This document shows, in pieces, positions 1 to 13,052 of a stretch of DNA of 64,000 bases. Each line of letters begins with the position of its first letter. Position 1 is the first letter of the stretch. Source of the DNA: Lasiosphaeria ovina (lineage: Eukaryota > Ascomycota > Sordariomycetes > Sordariales > Lasiosphaeriaceae); assembly GCA_033439765.1 (NCBI GenBank), contig JAULSN010000009.1, positions 62,001 to 126,000 on the forward strand, in the 5' to 3' direction. The position numbers were made by a program, and so were the translations under genes. Below the pieces are notes generated by a model. It made no database searches. It was not told the origin of the DNA and saw nothing but the letters and a program-made list of their open reading frames with translations.

Positions 1-2305
1 ACTATTAACCCTCTAACGACTACTATTAACTCTTTATCGTAAATTGGGTAGTTTAACTCGGCTCCGTATATAGTTTCTGAATAGAATATAGTAGGATGCC
101 ATTCCTCATCGTCCGTCTATAGTTAGGATAGTACTCCTACGTAGACACCTCCTAACGCGTCGGTTTCCATCCGGGTCGGTAGCTCGTAAGAGAAGTGCCG
201 AAGTATCGGGGCGGATATGAGTTTATCCTTCAGCTCTTCGAAGGCTGCTTAATAGTCTTCAGACCATTTAAATACCTGGCCTTTCCTTATTAAGCTAGTC
301 AGGGGTTTGGCGATACGGCTATAATTCTATACGAAGCGCCGGTAGAAGTTATAATATCCCAGGAATGACTATACTCCTTTAAGGTTACGGGGAACGCTCC
401 AGTCCCTAACGGTAGCCACTTTCTCGGGGTCTACCGCTATCCCAGTCGTAGAGATAATAAATCCCAGGTACTTGGTTTTAGTAACGTAGAACTCGTACTT
501 CTTCAAGTCGGCTTAGAGTCCTACTTGTCTTAGGCGATATAGGACTTTAGCTATATAGGCCTCGTACTCTTCGGGGTTCTTAGAGAAGATAAGGATATTA
601 TCGATATAGGCGCTATAGAAGTCGTCTAGGTATCCTAATAAGATCTCGTTAATATATCGCTAGAAAGTTGCTAGGCCGTTGGTTAGGCCGAATAGTAAGA
701 CCCGGTATTTATAGGCCCTATATCTCGTCCGGAAGGTTATAAGGTCCTCGTCCTCCGGGCGCATCCGGATCTTATGGAAGGCTTGCCTAATATCGATCTT
801 GGTGAAGATTTTGGCTTTCCTAATACGAGCTATAGTCTCGTTAATAAGTGGTAGGGGATATCGATCCTTTCTCGTTATCGCGTTAAGTCTCCGGTAGTCT
901 ATATAGAAGCGTATTCCGCCTCCTAGCTTTGGAGCGAGTAGTATTAGCGCTACCCAGGCTACTAAACTACTAGTAATGAATCCCTTTACTAGGTTCTCTA
1001 TAATATATTATTTGGCGATCTCCAATTCCTCTAGGGATATCTTATAGAGTGGACTATACCCTAAGTCTTTAGGGGCTTTGCCTTTAGAGAGGGTAATCTG
1101 ATGGTCGTACGTCCCCCGGTGCTCGGCTAACTTGTCGGAGGTAGCTTTACTAAATACGTCGAGGTAGTTATGGTAGACCGGTGGGACGAGTTTCAGGGCT
1201 TGCTCCCTAAGGTTCTATTTATCTTAAGTTAAGGGGTCTAGTGGTCCCGGATCGCCGAGGGGTGTCCGCTTAACCTCGATAATTTGCTAAATCTCCTAGA
1301 GGCTAGTATATATAGTAGGGGTCTTTTTTGTATAGATCGTAAAGGTTACCTCGTTCACTACGGCGATATCGGGAGGGCGCTCCTTATACTAGCTAATATA
1401 GTCTCGCTATATCCTGTACCTCCCGAACTTATCTTCTAGAGGGTAGTCCAGTTTTCGGTCCCTAGCTAGGTTCCTTCTTGAGGTAGCTGGGTCGGGGGCC
1501 TCTAGGTTCTTTAGTAGTGATTCCTACTGGAGGTCCCGTTCTATTGCCTCTAGACCTTCGTCCTATAAGACCTTCTTTCTCTTCTTACTTAACTTCTGAA
1601 GGATAGTTACCGGTCCTTAGGGCGATCTGGGTCTCGGGGTTATTAAAGGGAGTATTTCTCGTTCCGCTTTCTGGTTCTCGAGTTCTTAGAGCCTCTTCTT
1701 AATTACTTCTCTATCCCTTTATCTCTTAATCTCCTTTTCTAGTAGTATATTCCGGCGGTCTATATCGGCTTAATAAGATGGGTCGGGTAGAGAGTCGGTC
1801 ATATGGTCCATCGATATAGTAGTCTATATAGGGGGGTCTAAGGGGAGGTCTTCGGGGAACTCGAGGACTTTGGTCTTGGATCTAGTCTTAATATTATATT
1901 TTTCTAGAAACTTATCTCCGATAATAAGGTCGTGGTTATTACCGGCAACGATTATCGCCTCATATCGGAAAGTCCGGCCTTAGATCTTAATATCTCCGTA
2001 AAGGATACTATCAATCTTCTACTTTCCACTCCCGTCGTACCCTCCTATCTGGGCGGGGTTGGCGGCGTGCTTAACTCGGTCGAGGTGGAGAAATTTCCTC
2101 AATCGTTTAGTAAAGGGGATACCGATAAAGATATACCCGGTTACTCCCGTATCTATAAGTATATTAGTAGTAGATAAAGATATTCCATTATTTACTATAG
2201 TATAATCCGCGAGGAACTTAGGTCCCCCTAATAAGGGTTTCCAATTAATAAATTTGCCTAAATCGTAATATATTAAGGATACCTTCCCTAGGAGGGAGTT
2301 TATAT
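1..2305 (-). pseudogene. Element A1 pol (protease, reverse transcriptase, RNase H start), RIP-mutated, cut by window edge
   Basis: Read on the minus strand this is the pol of a Ty3/gypsy retrotransposon. The protease has an IDTG motif near 2145-2155. The reverse transcriptase lies at about 300-1130, with the active-site region reading YLDD then YIDNILIF near 590-640, followed downstream by KTKYLGFIIS and the SFLGYYNFYRRF motif near 320-350. RNase H begins below 300 and continues beyond the window. Many TAG/TAA codons replace Gln or Trp codons, and CpA is almost absent, so the reading frame is destroyed. The family is clear from motifs; the exact clade is not. Confidence 0.85.
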
Positions 2306-4066
2306 TCCCTAGGGTCTCTAGTTTTCCGAATCGCTAGAAGTGTCGGAGCTAGTAGGACCGGAATCCGTATCGGCCGGCTTCTCCTTCTTATTCTTGCTCT
2401 TGCTAACGGAGGCTACCGAGGGCTTCTTTTTATCCTGAGCTACCTTATCTACGGCGGCTTTCTCGGGGTACTCCAACTTGGTATGTCCGAGGTTGCGGTA
2501 ATAGAAGCAACGACCCTCCTTAATAAATTGGGCGATTTCTTCCTTACTAAGTCGGCTTCTTGACGGTCCGGATCCTTTAGCCGTAGGCTGCGTAGTAGGG
2601 GTACGCCTTACGTTACCGTTACCATTCTTGGCCCCGGAAGGGGCATCCTTCCGACGCTCCTATCCTTGCTTAAGACTTAGGGATATGGCTAAGGCCAAGC
2701 GAGTATACTTCTCGAAATTAATACCAGGGTCTTCGTAAGAGACTACGAGGTTGGTCTAGAGTATAGTAGTTAACTTACGCTTAAACTCGCGCTTCTACTT
2801 AGACTTGGGCTTCTAGCACTACCTAGTTAGGCGAACGAACTCGTTCTTGAACTTGGGAAAGTTATCTCTAGGTCGAAAGACCAGTTTTTCGTACTTGGAT
2901 AGGGCTTCGTCTTCCTCAAATTGGTCGTAGTACTCATTCCATAGGTGACTTAGCAATTCCTCTAAAGTAGTAATCTGGTTGGGGGTGCCCGTTCTTATAT
3001 AAGGAAGGAGGTTTAGGGCTACGTCTCCACCTAGTCGTCCCTAGATATAAAAGACTTTGGTCCTATCGATAACGAAGTAGTCTTCATTTCCTTCTAACTT
3101 ATTCTCCATTAGTTAGTACTATATATTAAAGGTTACCTAATCCTTGGACTTGTCTACCGAGAAGACCGGGGGGTCGGTCATTTTAGTACTACGATCTATC
3201 TTGGATCTGGCTAAGACCTCCGTTACGTTAGTAAGGGGGGTGACTCTACGGCTAGTAGATCTCTATCTTAGGGGAGTAGGAGGACCTTCCGTAGTACGTA
3301 GGTTCGGGAATATATTAATAAGATAGGTCGCGATTACGGCGTTGAGGCTCGTAATTTGCTTACTTAGTTTCTTCTTATCTCCTTGGAGACTTACTACTTA
3401 CTCCTGGATATCTTCTTTCTTATTTATAGTACTAAAGAGTTCATCCTCAAGACGCTTAGCCTAATCGTTAATTAAGGCTGAAAAAAGAGTTATCTTATCG
3501 TATATTTATACGATAGTACGGTCGAGGTCGATAGCGACCGAATAGAGGTCTATTGCCTACTACTTATAGGCGATTATCATGTTATGGCGTAACTTGAACT
3601 CGATGAACATGCTCTCTAGGTGCTTATGGACTAGCTTGGTGAAGTTATTATGGTCTATCTGGCCTTCGAAAGGGATCTAACCCTCGTTGGCTTCTACAAG
3701 AACCTAGAAGGGAATAACTAGGGCCGTTTTTCCGCTCTAGGGGTTGACGTTTACCAAGGTCTATAGTCGGGCCACTAGGTCTTTGACTAGGTCTTCTGTT
3801 ATATTGGTGAAACGAATATCGGGAAGAAGACCCTTCATTCCTTAGATCCATTCCGATAGGTTCTCTAGTTCAGGCGTTCCTGAACGACTACCCTGGGGAC
3901 TTCCTTGGGCAGTTACTATGGCGTAATCGATGCTAATACCGACTGCCGTCGATCTTCGACGTAGCGAGGTGTTAGGTCGACGCTTGTCGCTATCAATGAA
4001 GCTCTCTACGGCTTCTAGGTCAAACCTAACCTCTTACTGAGCACGCTCGCGCTCAGGCTTCGACAT
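2306..4066 (-). pseudogene. Element A1 gag with degenerate zinc knuckle
   Basis: Minus-strand gag of element A1. It starts at an ATG at 4066-4064 reading MSKPERERAQ and runs down to about 2306. A retro_gag-like core (NFPKFKNEFVRLT) lies near 2840-2900. A CCHC zinc knuckle lies near 2480-2520 but now reads CFYYRNLGHTKLEYP, with two expected cysteines changed to tyrosine, as G-to-A RIP would produce. Internal TAG stops are frequent. The small open frames visible on the plus strand here are antisense shadows. A2 carries a colinear copy at about 16690-20303. Confidence 0.8.
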
Positions 4067-4236
4067 CGAAGTACTCTAGGGCATAATATCGGTAGTACAT
4101 GGCGATCGCGCCGCGTACTAGTTCTGGGGGGGTTCTAGGTTCCTGACGATTCTTCTCGCGTAGTCGCACGCGGTCGTCAATCAAGGGTGGGATATTATTT
4201 GGGCCTTCCCAGGCAAAGGAAAAGAGCTTAGTTAAA

Positions 4237-4480
4237 TATGAAGGCAGGCATATACAAGAGGCGAGGCTGTAAGTAAATAGTGACTAGATTCGTAGATAAC
4301 TAAGCTAAAGAAAGGAAAAGGAAAAGAAGAAGCCTGCGTGCCCTGTAGGCTGGCAGTTTTGTGGTGGTGTACGGGGTCGTGGCCCTAGTCCCGATTGGGA
4401 GGAGTGGGGCCTCGACATTAGGGCTTATAGCTAGGACATGGTTACGGTACCACGGACCTCAGTTCGGCCGTGCCGTGACA
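4237..4480 (-). mobile_element. LTR of family A (244 bp), shared by A1 and A2
   Basis: Minus-strand LTR beginning TGTCACGGCA at 4480 and ending CCTTCATA at 4237 (the final CA appears as TA after RIP). The low-coordinate side adjoins A1's untranslated leader and gag, so it is the 5' LTR of A1. The high-coordinate side adjoins the integrase end of A2, so it is also the 3' LTR of A2. It has a polypyrimidine tract (TTCTTCTTTTCC...) also found in LTR B. Further copies or fragments are at 10588, 20473, 44549, 45846, 47294 and 58382. Confidence 0.85.
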
Positions 4481-5924
4481 CTTATTAACCATCTCTAAGG
4501 GATTCTCTACTTCTTATCCTAGTAGTAGGTTATTAGTATAACGCTTGAGCCTATCTATATGGAACATATCTATTGCCTTCTAGCTAGTAGGAACCTCCAA
4601 TCTATAGGAGTATCTAACTATCTCGACGATCCGATAGTATTATCGTATAAGGGGGAAATCTAGCTTATCGCTAGGTCTGTCCGTAGACTAATTCTTCTTA
4701 ATAATAAATACTCTATCGCTAGTACCGAAGTCCGGTTCCCGGCGATATTTATTAGCTTAGTTGACCTATATTTGTTATACCTTTTGGATCGTCTCCCTAG
4801 CGTAGTCGACGTACTTCTATATCGTTCTTAGAGTATCCTAGGCGTCTTCCCTATTTAGCTTCTCCCTAGTTAGTAAGCCCGCTAGCTTGGTACGTTTAGT
4901 CCAATCGTACTAGGTGGGTATTTCGAATCCGAATAGCACCTCGTGAGGTTCTATTCCCGTACTAGCGTACGGTAGGCTATTTTGGGCGAAGTCCATAGCG
5001 GGGATCGCTCTTGACTAGTTATCTTGGTAGTGGTTCACGAACGGTCGAAGTCGTTATTCAAGGTATTGGTTTATAATCTCGACTTAGCCCGTAGTTTAGG
5101 AATACCCTAAGGAAGATAACTTCCACTTAATTCCTAGGATCTTAGATACTTCGTCTATAAAGTCTACGATAAATTGGGGTCCCCTATCGCTAATTATTTC
5201 GTCGGGGAGTCTAAGGATTCTGAAGGGTCCTTCGTAGTATATTAGGGCAGCATCCTTAGCCGTAGCGGAGTCCCTATAAGGGATTATCCAGGCGGCCTTA
5301 CTTAGCCTATTAATTACTACTAGGGCGTTATTCTTAGTATACTTATCCTCGGGTATCTTATAGAAGTCTATTACTAGGGACCTCCATCTACGAAGGGGTA
5401 CTAGGAGGGGCTTAAGGAGGCCCGGGGTCTTACTACGGGGCTTCTTACTAGATTGGTATAGGTAGTTCTCGACGAATCGGTCGACTAATCCTATTAGCCG
5501 GGGCTACTAATAAAGTTTCGAGACTATTCGGCGGGTCTTATTTCTCCCGGGGTATATGGAGGGCATCCTTAAATATACTTCGTAGATGACCTTAGTTCTT
5601 AGATTTAGTTCCCCTCCGGAGGGTACGACTAGTCTTCCTTTATATAATAAGATACGGTCTTCCAATATAGAGAAACCGTTAATACCCTATCTCGCCTTTA
5701 TATAGTAGATATCGAGTTCGGGGTCGTTCTTATTATACCGTAGTAGAGTATTAATCATCTCGTAACCTAATAAAGAAGGGGGCTCGACGTCTTCGTCGAT
5801 AATGGATATAGCTATAGGGGCTTATAAAGTTAATATCGTAGTTACTACCCCTATAAGCTTGAATATCTATATAGTCCTTTATAGCTCTTACTTCTCCTTC
5901 TAGGTCTTAATATCTTCCGACTTT
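4481..5924 (-). pseudogene. Element A2 integrase portion, separated from the rest by B1
   Basis: Minus-strand integrase and pol C-terminal region of element A2, RIP-mutated. Joining position 5924 to 13393, after removing B1 and one copy of the ACTTT duplication, restores a continuous reading of the RNase H end (GTKNIAVDVLSR) into KSEDIKT. So this block is the missing 3' part of A2 and not an independent element. It abuts the shared LTR at 4480. Stops from RIP occur throughout. Confidence 0.8.
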
Positions 5925-6205
5925 TATCACGGCATGTGTCAGACAAGTGGCTGGAAGGACTGAATTGAGCCTAGCGCCTTGGCATTAGGCTAGCGCCTTA
6001 GTATGCAACTCGTACGCCCTGAGGCCGCGTAGGATTTAAGGTGTGGTTAGTACTGAGCCCTCATTACGTGACCTACACCTACCTTACTTCCTCGCCGCGC
6101 CCGGGTATTAGATTCTTCTTTTCCTTTTTCCTTCTTTAGCTTTAGATTCTACGAATATAGCGACTATATACAGCCCTACCTCATTCGGTTGACTATACGG
6201 TGATA
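5925..6205 (+). repeat. 5' LTR of B1 (281 bp)
   Basis: Starts TATCACGGCATG (B2 keeps TGTCACGGCATG at the same end) and finishes GCGGTGATA-like at 6205. The mutated ends fit CpA-to-TpA changes of an original TG...CA. The copy at 13112-13392 has the same length. Near its 3' part it has a polypyrimidine stretch followed by TTCTACGAATATAG, shared with LTR A. Confidence 0.88.
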
Positions 6206-6359
6206 ATCTAAAGCTCAATCTCTTTACTCGCCTAGGAAGGTAATTGAAAAGAATATCCCACTAGAAAAAACCCGCGATCGCTACGAGTACGCGACCGCCG
6301 ACTAGGAAAGACCATATCACTCTAAGCGGGGTGATAGGGCAGAGATAGTAGACGGTAAG

Positions 6360-8063
6360 ATACCTACTATTAACGACGAGGCTATATAGGTAGCCCTATA
6401 GGCCGTAATTGAGGAAGTCAACTTCGATCGTAATGGCTTTATGAAGATTCACCCTCGTAAGAAGAGCGAGACGACGTTAGTACTTATTATAAAGGAAGTC
6501 GAGATAGTTACAAGTACTACGAAGGCGCCGTCCGGCGTAGTATCTATAACCGAGGGCCGTAATAACCCCGACCGTATCGATACCCGCGACTTCACGACGC
6601 GTATCGTAGCCGAGATTAATAGCGTCAAGTTTACCGCTTCTATCGACGACGTCGATAATAACCTTTAAGAGAAGTTGTCCGACTTAGCCGCTTTATTCGT
6701 TAAGCGAAACAAGACTAGCCCGATAATGCCCTTCTATATATAGCTAAGTAACGATATTACCTTCGAAGGACCTATAGATCTTAAGGATTTCGAGTATATC
6801 TCGACCGAGTACCTAGATAAATACTTTTAGGAGTTCAAGCTCCGTACGCTTATGGTTTATACTTTATATAAGTAGATATTATAGTTATATAGTATTACCC
6901 GATACTAGTTAGTTATTATTAATAATATTAAGACTTAGGCTACCCGTATTCTTGCCTAGATTGTGCGATCGGTTACTACTATAACCCCGGTTATAGACCT
7001 AGCTAGCGCTAGTAGAAATAATAATGGACTTATCGTCGAGATAACGGAAGCCCTTAGCGAGAAAGATATCGTTATTTAGCGTATATAGGATAAGATTGAC
7101 GAGCTGAGTCGTACTATTACTAATAACGTTATTAACGGCTCAATCCGTAGCTCTATACCCGCTATAAACGAGAGCTCGACGCGACGAAGCGCTAAGACGG
7201 TAGACCCTCCCCTCTTCTATAATAATAAGGAGAAGGATACGATTATATTTAATACTTAGATCCGTTAGATTATTAATAAGTTAGATATTAACGCCGATTA
7301 CTTCGATAACGACCGGGCTAGATAGTCTTATATTAAACTTCGCTTGGCTAGTAAGGCCTTATACTAGCTAGAGCCCTACCTGGAAGAGACCTATCCTAAC
7401 TAGATTAAGACCTTAAGCGAGCTATTAGCCTGGCTTAAGAACGAGTTCCGTAATATCAATCGCGTAGAAGAAGTTAATTAGGAGTTTAATAAGCTATAGA
7501 TAAAGCTAGGATAGGATTATAACGAGTTCCGTAACGAGTTCGTTCGGCTTACTAGCGAATATCGCCGCGATTACTCTAAGTGGAAGACCGAGTTTAAGCG
7601 TCGCCTTACCCCTACGTTTTAGGATAAGTTAATCCGGGATTATATTAACGATAAGGTGGACTTCGAGATATACGCCAAGTTAGGTTCTAAGTACGCCTTG
7701 AATATAAAGCTGGCCTAGAGAGCTCGCTAGGTAGTTAAGAAGGACGATAAGGGTAGGAATAACTTAGGAGGATAATAGGGTAAGAATAATAACCCTCGTC
7801 GCCTAGCCAACCGCTCGGTAACCCCGAGCGCCAACCTCCCCGCTAGTTATAAGAAGCCTAGTGTTGAAGAGATTAAGAAGCTATACGCCGAGAAGCGTTA
7901 CTTTATCTACCGGGAGTAGGGTCATACGACTCGCGACTATCCCTAGAAGACTATATCGGGCCCGATAAAGGAAGCTCGACTCTAGTTAGTTATCGAGCGT
8001 TACGTAGCTAAGGAGGACGATACTAAGACGTCGTTAGGTACTAATAACTTATCGGAAAACTAA
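6360..8063 (+). pseudogene. B1 gag, start codon lost
   Basis: Gag of element B1. In B2 the same position is AAGATGCCTACC, but in B1 it reads AAGATACCTACT, so the initiator ATG (6360-6362) is now ATA, a RIP-type G-to-A change. The conserved start of the protein follows, including FMKIHPRKKSETT near 6440. A retro_gag-like segment (YNEFRNEFVRLTSEYRRD) lies near 7520-7575. The zinc-knuckle remnant (KRYFIYREXGHTTRDYP) lies near 7890-7945, where cysteines have been replaced. The frame ends NLSEN-stop at 8061-8063. Numerous TAG codons interrupt it. Confidence 0.82.
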
Positions 8064-9378
8064 GTACCCTAGGGTAATTGGACTCCCTCTTAGGGGAAGT
8101 ATTAGTATATACGGTTAGAAAGATAGATAGGAACGAATAGGGTATTAGCCTACTAGCCAAATACTTGGGCGGCCCTATATTCCTTATTAGCTATAAGATA
8201 GTAAATAATAGACTCTCTTTAACTATAAAAGATATACTAGTTAATACGGGAGCGAATAGAGAGATATTCGTAAGCCGTAAGTTTGCGTAAAGGATAAAGG
8301 ACCTACTTTAGGTCTTACTAGTCTTCGACCCTGAACCTAGGTTAGTAGGCGGGTACGATAATAGATTATAATAGTCTATTAGAGAGCTATTAGGAGTTAA
8401 TATCGTTATATAAAACCGAACTATAAGGGATGGATATCTAATCGTCCTTAATAACTATATTTATAATATAATAATCGGTAGGAAGTAGATATACTACTAC
8501 GATATTATCCCTAACGTCCGCTAAAGACGGTTACTCTTTCTAGAAGATTAGGAACTAGACCCTAGCTAGTAGACTAATATACCTATAGACGAGTTAGAGT
8601 TAGGGAAGCTAGACCCTATATACTAGGAAGATATAAAACGACGAGAGGTCGCTATGGAGAAAGAAGATAAGCGACGCCGTAACGGGAAGATGGTACGCGC
8701 CCGTATCGATGAGCTTGAGCGATAGGAGAAAGCCGAGTTTACTATATATAATCCCCGGGAGCCAGAACCGGTACTAGTTATAGCGATACCGTAGTTCCGG
8801 CCTACGCTGCTTTAGAGACTGGCTCGTCTACTAAACAGTAACCATATCGATCGAGACGTTAACCGTATAGAGCGTCTTCTATATTCCGCCCCCCCTAAGA
8901 AAGTGCCCTTACCGCCGCCTAAGAAGAAGGATCCTTTCCCCGAACGGGACGTATAAGGTCCTTACCGAATATAACGAGATAGTATTAGTTAGTATAAGGA
9001 GAGGCCTATCGAGATATCTATATTGAACGAGACCGCTTTTAAGTTATCCTCCAAAGGAGAATAGATATATATTATAACGCTTTACGAGCTCGATAAGCGT
9101 ATTAGGGAACTTAGAGAGATAACCGACGGGTCTAACGGTTTAGACTAAGACGACGATAAGCTTCGGGAGCGAGTACTTAATAAGCTCCCCTCGCCCTACT
9201 ACGACTTTTTAGACGTCTTTAGTAAAGTATAATTAGATATTTTAGCTCCGTAACGCGGACCTATTAATTATAGGATCTGCCTAATACCTGGTAAGGAACC
9301 CGAAGACCTAGGTTATAGCCCGCTATATAAGATGTTACTGGAGGAGCTGGAAGCGTATAAGGAATATATTATAGGGGC

Positions 9379-9682
9379 TGTAGGAATAACCGATCAATCA
9401 GAGTTACGGAGGCTGAGGCGGCTCGGCGGGCCGCATAGCCCTGATTGGTCAGTCAGGAAGAATAGTGGGCCTGGCCCGGACACACGGGTCACCTGCCCTA
9501 GCACGTGACCTTAGTGTGCACGGACCATCCACCCTGTGGACAGCCCACTCCCCCAAAAACACCAAGCACCCTGTAACCCTAGTGAACAGAGCAGAGATAA
9601 ATGAACATACCACCAATCTCCCAACCACCCTTTCGCAACGGTTACTATAGTGACTATTATGAATGACCTTGTCATTCCAACA
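9379..9682 (+). mobile_element. Solo LTR of family F inside B1 (304 bp)
   Basis: Starts TGTAGGAATAACCG and ends GTCATTCCAACA, flanked by the 5-bp duplication GGGGC (9374-9378 and 9683-9687). B2 has the uninterrupted site at the equivalent position. In contrast to the surrounding B1 it keeps many CpA dinucleotides, so it arrived after the main RIP damage or was too short to be recognised. Related copies are at 58901-59156 and from 63890 to the window end. Confidence 0.9.
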
Positions 9683-10587
9683 GGGGCCCTTAAGAAGGGG
9701 TTTATATAGACTAGTAGTACGCTATAGGTAGTACCTATCCTATTTACTAGGAAATAGAACGGCGGGCTACGCTTCTACGTGGACTATAGGAAGCTGAACG
9801 CGTTGACCGTAAAGGATAGAATACTACTACCGTTGATCGACGAGACCCTGAATCGCTTAGGTAAAGCGAAGATCTTTACTAAGATAGATATACGGTAGGC
9901 ATTCTACCGTATCCGTATCCACCCCGAAGACGAACCCCTAATAATATTCCGAACGAGGTACGGAATATATAGCTATAAGGTGATGCCTTTCGGACTTACT
10001 AATGGGCCCGCCACCTTCTAGAGGTTCATTAATAACTGCCTATTAGGTTACTTGGATAACTTCTGTAGCGCCTACCTAGATGATATCCTTATCTATTCCG
10101 AATTAGAGGAAGAGTATGTTAAATATATCCGAAAGATTCTCGAGCGTCTAAGAGAAGCGGGCTTATAGGCGGATATCGATAAATACGAATTCTATATTAA
10201 GGAAACCAAGTACTTGGGATTCATTATAAGTATCGACGGCGTGGCCGTAGACCTAAGCAAAATAGATATCGTACGGGACTGGCCGGAGCTAGATACGCTC
10301 AAAGGTTTGTAGTCCTTTCTAGGGTTCTATAACTTTTACCGACGATTCGTAAGAGGCTATAGCGCGATAGCGAAACCGCTTATAGCCCTGGCCAAGAAGG
10401 GAGAAGCATTTAGATAGATAGACGACTACTAGATCGCTTTCGATACCCTTAAAGAGCGCTTACTATTAGTACTAGTCCTAAAGTACTTCGAATATGGTCG
10501 GGAGATACGCATTGAAATAGATGTATTAGGAGGAGTCGTTACGGGAGTACTGAGCCAGAAGTACGATAACGACTAGTACTTAGTAGC

Positions 10588-10831
10588 TGTCACGGCACGG
10601 CCGAACTGAGGTCCGTGGTGCCGCAACCATGCCCTAGCTGCAAGCCCTGATGTGAAGGCCCCACTCCTCCCAATCGGGACTAGGGCCACGACCCCGCACA
10701 CCACCATAGAACTGCCAGCCTGCAGGGCACGCAGGCTTCTTCTTTTCCTTTTCCTTTCTTTAGCTTAGTTATCTACGAATCTAGTCACTATTTACTTACA
10801 GCCTCGCCTCTTGTATGTGCCTGCCTTCATA
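10588..10831 (+). mobile_element. Solo LTR of family A inside B1 RNase H (244 bp)
   Basis: Plus-oriented LTR from TGTCACGGCACGG to CCTTCATA, flanked by the 5-bp duplication GTAGC (10583-10587 and 10832-10836). B2 has the empty site in its RNase H region, with a single GGTAGCC. The LTR is less mutated than the surrounding B1 and closely resembles the LTRs at 4237 and 20473. Confidence 0.9.
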
Positions 10832-12956
10832 GTAGCCTTCTTCTTAGAGATAATGAAGGGAGTAGAGCTTAACTACTTTATTTACGATAAGGAACTACTA
10901 GCGATAGTTCGAGCACTATAACACTAGCGAAGCGAGCTGGTCGGTCTCTAATACCAGGAGCCCTTTATCGTATTTTCCGATAACGATACGTTGAAATACT
11001 TCGTAATAAAGAAGCTTCTTAATATCAGGTAGGCCGGATAGGCTGAGGAGCTTTCGGGATTTAACTTCCGTATTGAATATAGGCCGGGAGCCTTAAACGC
11101 CGCGGTAGACGCCCTCATACGACGCTCTTACGAGCTCAAGACCCAGAAGGAACGATAAATGGCCCACCGAATAGTATAGATATTCCAGGAGTAACCTAAC
11201 GGGAGCTTCGTTATAGCCCTCGACTATATAGACTTTATTAACGAAGTGGCCCCCTTACTCTCGCTAATACGTATAGTAGAAGACGACGAATACGTCGAAC
11301 TCGGAGACGAAGAAGAAGATACGCCCGTGACCTTATCGGTTATAGCCGTATTAGACGAACCGCTAGAGATTTCGGGATACGAGCTAGTAGACTAGTTAAT
11401 TTAGGCGAACCGAATAAGCGACTCGCTAGTAGTCTACTACGAAAGGGCTCGTTTAGAGGAAGAAACGAAGCTATCTATAATAATAAACGGCTTGTTATTG
11501 AGAGAGGGGAGCCTAGTCGTTCCCGATTACGATAATTTGAGGACTAGGATTATCGATAATATCCACTCCAGACTCCCTATAGCCTACCCCGGCCGGAATA
11601 AAACCAGGAGGCTCGTTAAGGACCTATACTAGTGGGCCGGTATAGGAGCCGATATCGATAGATTCGTCGCTAACTACAAATATAAGTTAGCTAAGGCGCC
11701 TTATAATAAGACCCCTAGTTTGCTCTACCCTATTCCGCCCCCCCTAAGAATTTAGAGCTCTTTAGTAATAGACTTTAAAGAGATACTAAAGGATAAGTAC
11801 GATTACGATAACTTATTTACGATTATCGACCGGTTAAGCAAGCTATCGTAGTATATACCGTACGATAAAATAGTTATAAGTAAGGAAGTAGCTCGTATAT
11901 ATTATAAAGGCCCTTACCGAATTCTGGGCTTACTAGATAAGATTATTAGCGATAGAGGACCGTAGTTTACGTCGGACTTTACGGACGAACTAGCGAAGAT
12001 TATGGGCATTCGGTAGAAGCTCTTATCGTTAGGATATAAACAAATAGTAGGATAGGTCGAAAACCTATACTAATAGATAGACTAGCGCCTTAGGATATTT
12101 ATTAATTATTACTAGGACGATTAGTCACGGTATATACCGGCTATAGACTTCGTATAAGGTTTAATCCCGTAAGATAGTACCGGAATATAACCTTACGAGG
12201 TGGTATTCGGATTCCTAATACCTATATATTTCGATTGGACGGCTCGGTCTAATTTGACAAACCTAGACCTACCTAGAATAGAGAGGCTCAATAGAGAATA
12301 GGCTTAATAGATGGCCGATACCCTGAGAGCCTATATTAAGAAGGCCCGTAAAAGCATTACTAGGGCGTAAGAAAAGTAGACCGTAGAAGCCAATAAATAT
12401 AGGCGGGAGCTAGACTTTGACGTCGGGGACCGTATATATATCGTGAAGCACGCCTAGGTAACGGATAGGCCGAGTACGAAGCTGGATTTCCCGCTTATAT
12501 AGTAGTACTTTAAGATTCTTGAACGTTCAGGAATAAACAAAGACGGTTATAACTATAAACTGGAAGTTCCTAAGGGATAGAGAGGGATAGACGTATTCCA
12601 CGCTAATAGGTTAAGACTATACCCGAATAACCCTCTTCCTAGCCAGGAAGACCCGAACCCCGACGGCGATATAGTTAATAATAACTTGGAATAGGAACTT
12701 GAGAAGGTATTATCCTCGCGATCTTACTACGGTAAGCTCCAATACTAAGTCGCTTGGAAAGGATAGGCTACGGACCCCAAGTAGTACTACGTAGAGAACT
12801 TCAAGAACGCACCAGAGCTGCTCAAAGCCTACCACGACGAGTATACTAATAAGGCCGGACCACTACTACGATTGAACGAATAGCTACTCGTAGTATAGGA
12901 GGACAGATTCGACGAGCCGTACTAGGACGACAACAAGCCCGTAGTACAGGGGCGAC

Positions 12957-13052
12957 CGTTACGTAGGGTAACGCGATAGCGATGATTGATCACTTGAGAA
13001 TGCGCGGCTACGCGTTCGAACCCTGGCCGGGGCAGCCTGCGGCTCATTTTTT
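12957..13052 (+). other. tRNA-like sequence with B box and T-run, upstream of the B1 3' LTR
   Basis: Immediately after the pol stop lies GGTAACGCG, then an anticodon-loop-like ACTTGAGAAT, then GCGTTCGAACCC (matching the Pol III B box GWTCRANNC), then a T-run at 13047-13052. The D-arm-like and anticodon-like pieces suggest a degenerate class II (Ser/Leu) tRNA ancestor, but the T-stem does not pair and no acceptor partner is seen. So this is tRNA-like, not a functional tRNA gene. The same block is in B2, where the T-run is 13 long. Confidence 0.45.

Larger units (their letters stand above)
8064..12979 (+). pseudogene. B1 pol: protease, RT, RNase H, integrase, chromodomain
   Basis: Plus-strand pol remnant. 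The protease motif near 8240 reads VNTGAN (Asp of DTG lost). Reverse transcriptase occupies about 9690-10330, with YLDDILIYS near 10075-10100 intact. RNase H is split by the solo LTR at 10588 and resumes at 10837-11150. Integrase (about 11560-12500) keeps VIDFKE and ISDRGPXFTSDF. A chromodomain-like tail (ELEKVLSSRSYYGKLQYXVAW) lies near 12690-12760. The frame ends at TAG 12977-12979, which is also a stop in B2 and so probably ancestral. Many other TAG/TAA codons are RIP products. Confidence 0.85.

Noticed and set aside
1932..3326. Plus-strand open frames of 60-81 codons in element A1
   Set aside because: They are antisense to gag/pol and arise because RIP-mutated codons leave the opposite strand partly open. 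The minus strand carries the recognisable motifs.
10581..10836. A 7-bp target duplication TAGTAGC around the LTR A in B1
   Set aside because: If the LTR ends in CCTTCATA (CA to TA), the duplication is the usual 5 bp, GTAGC. The B2 empty site agrees.
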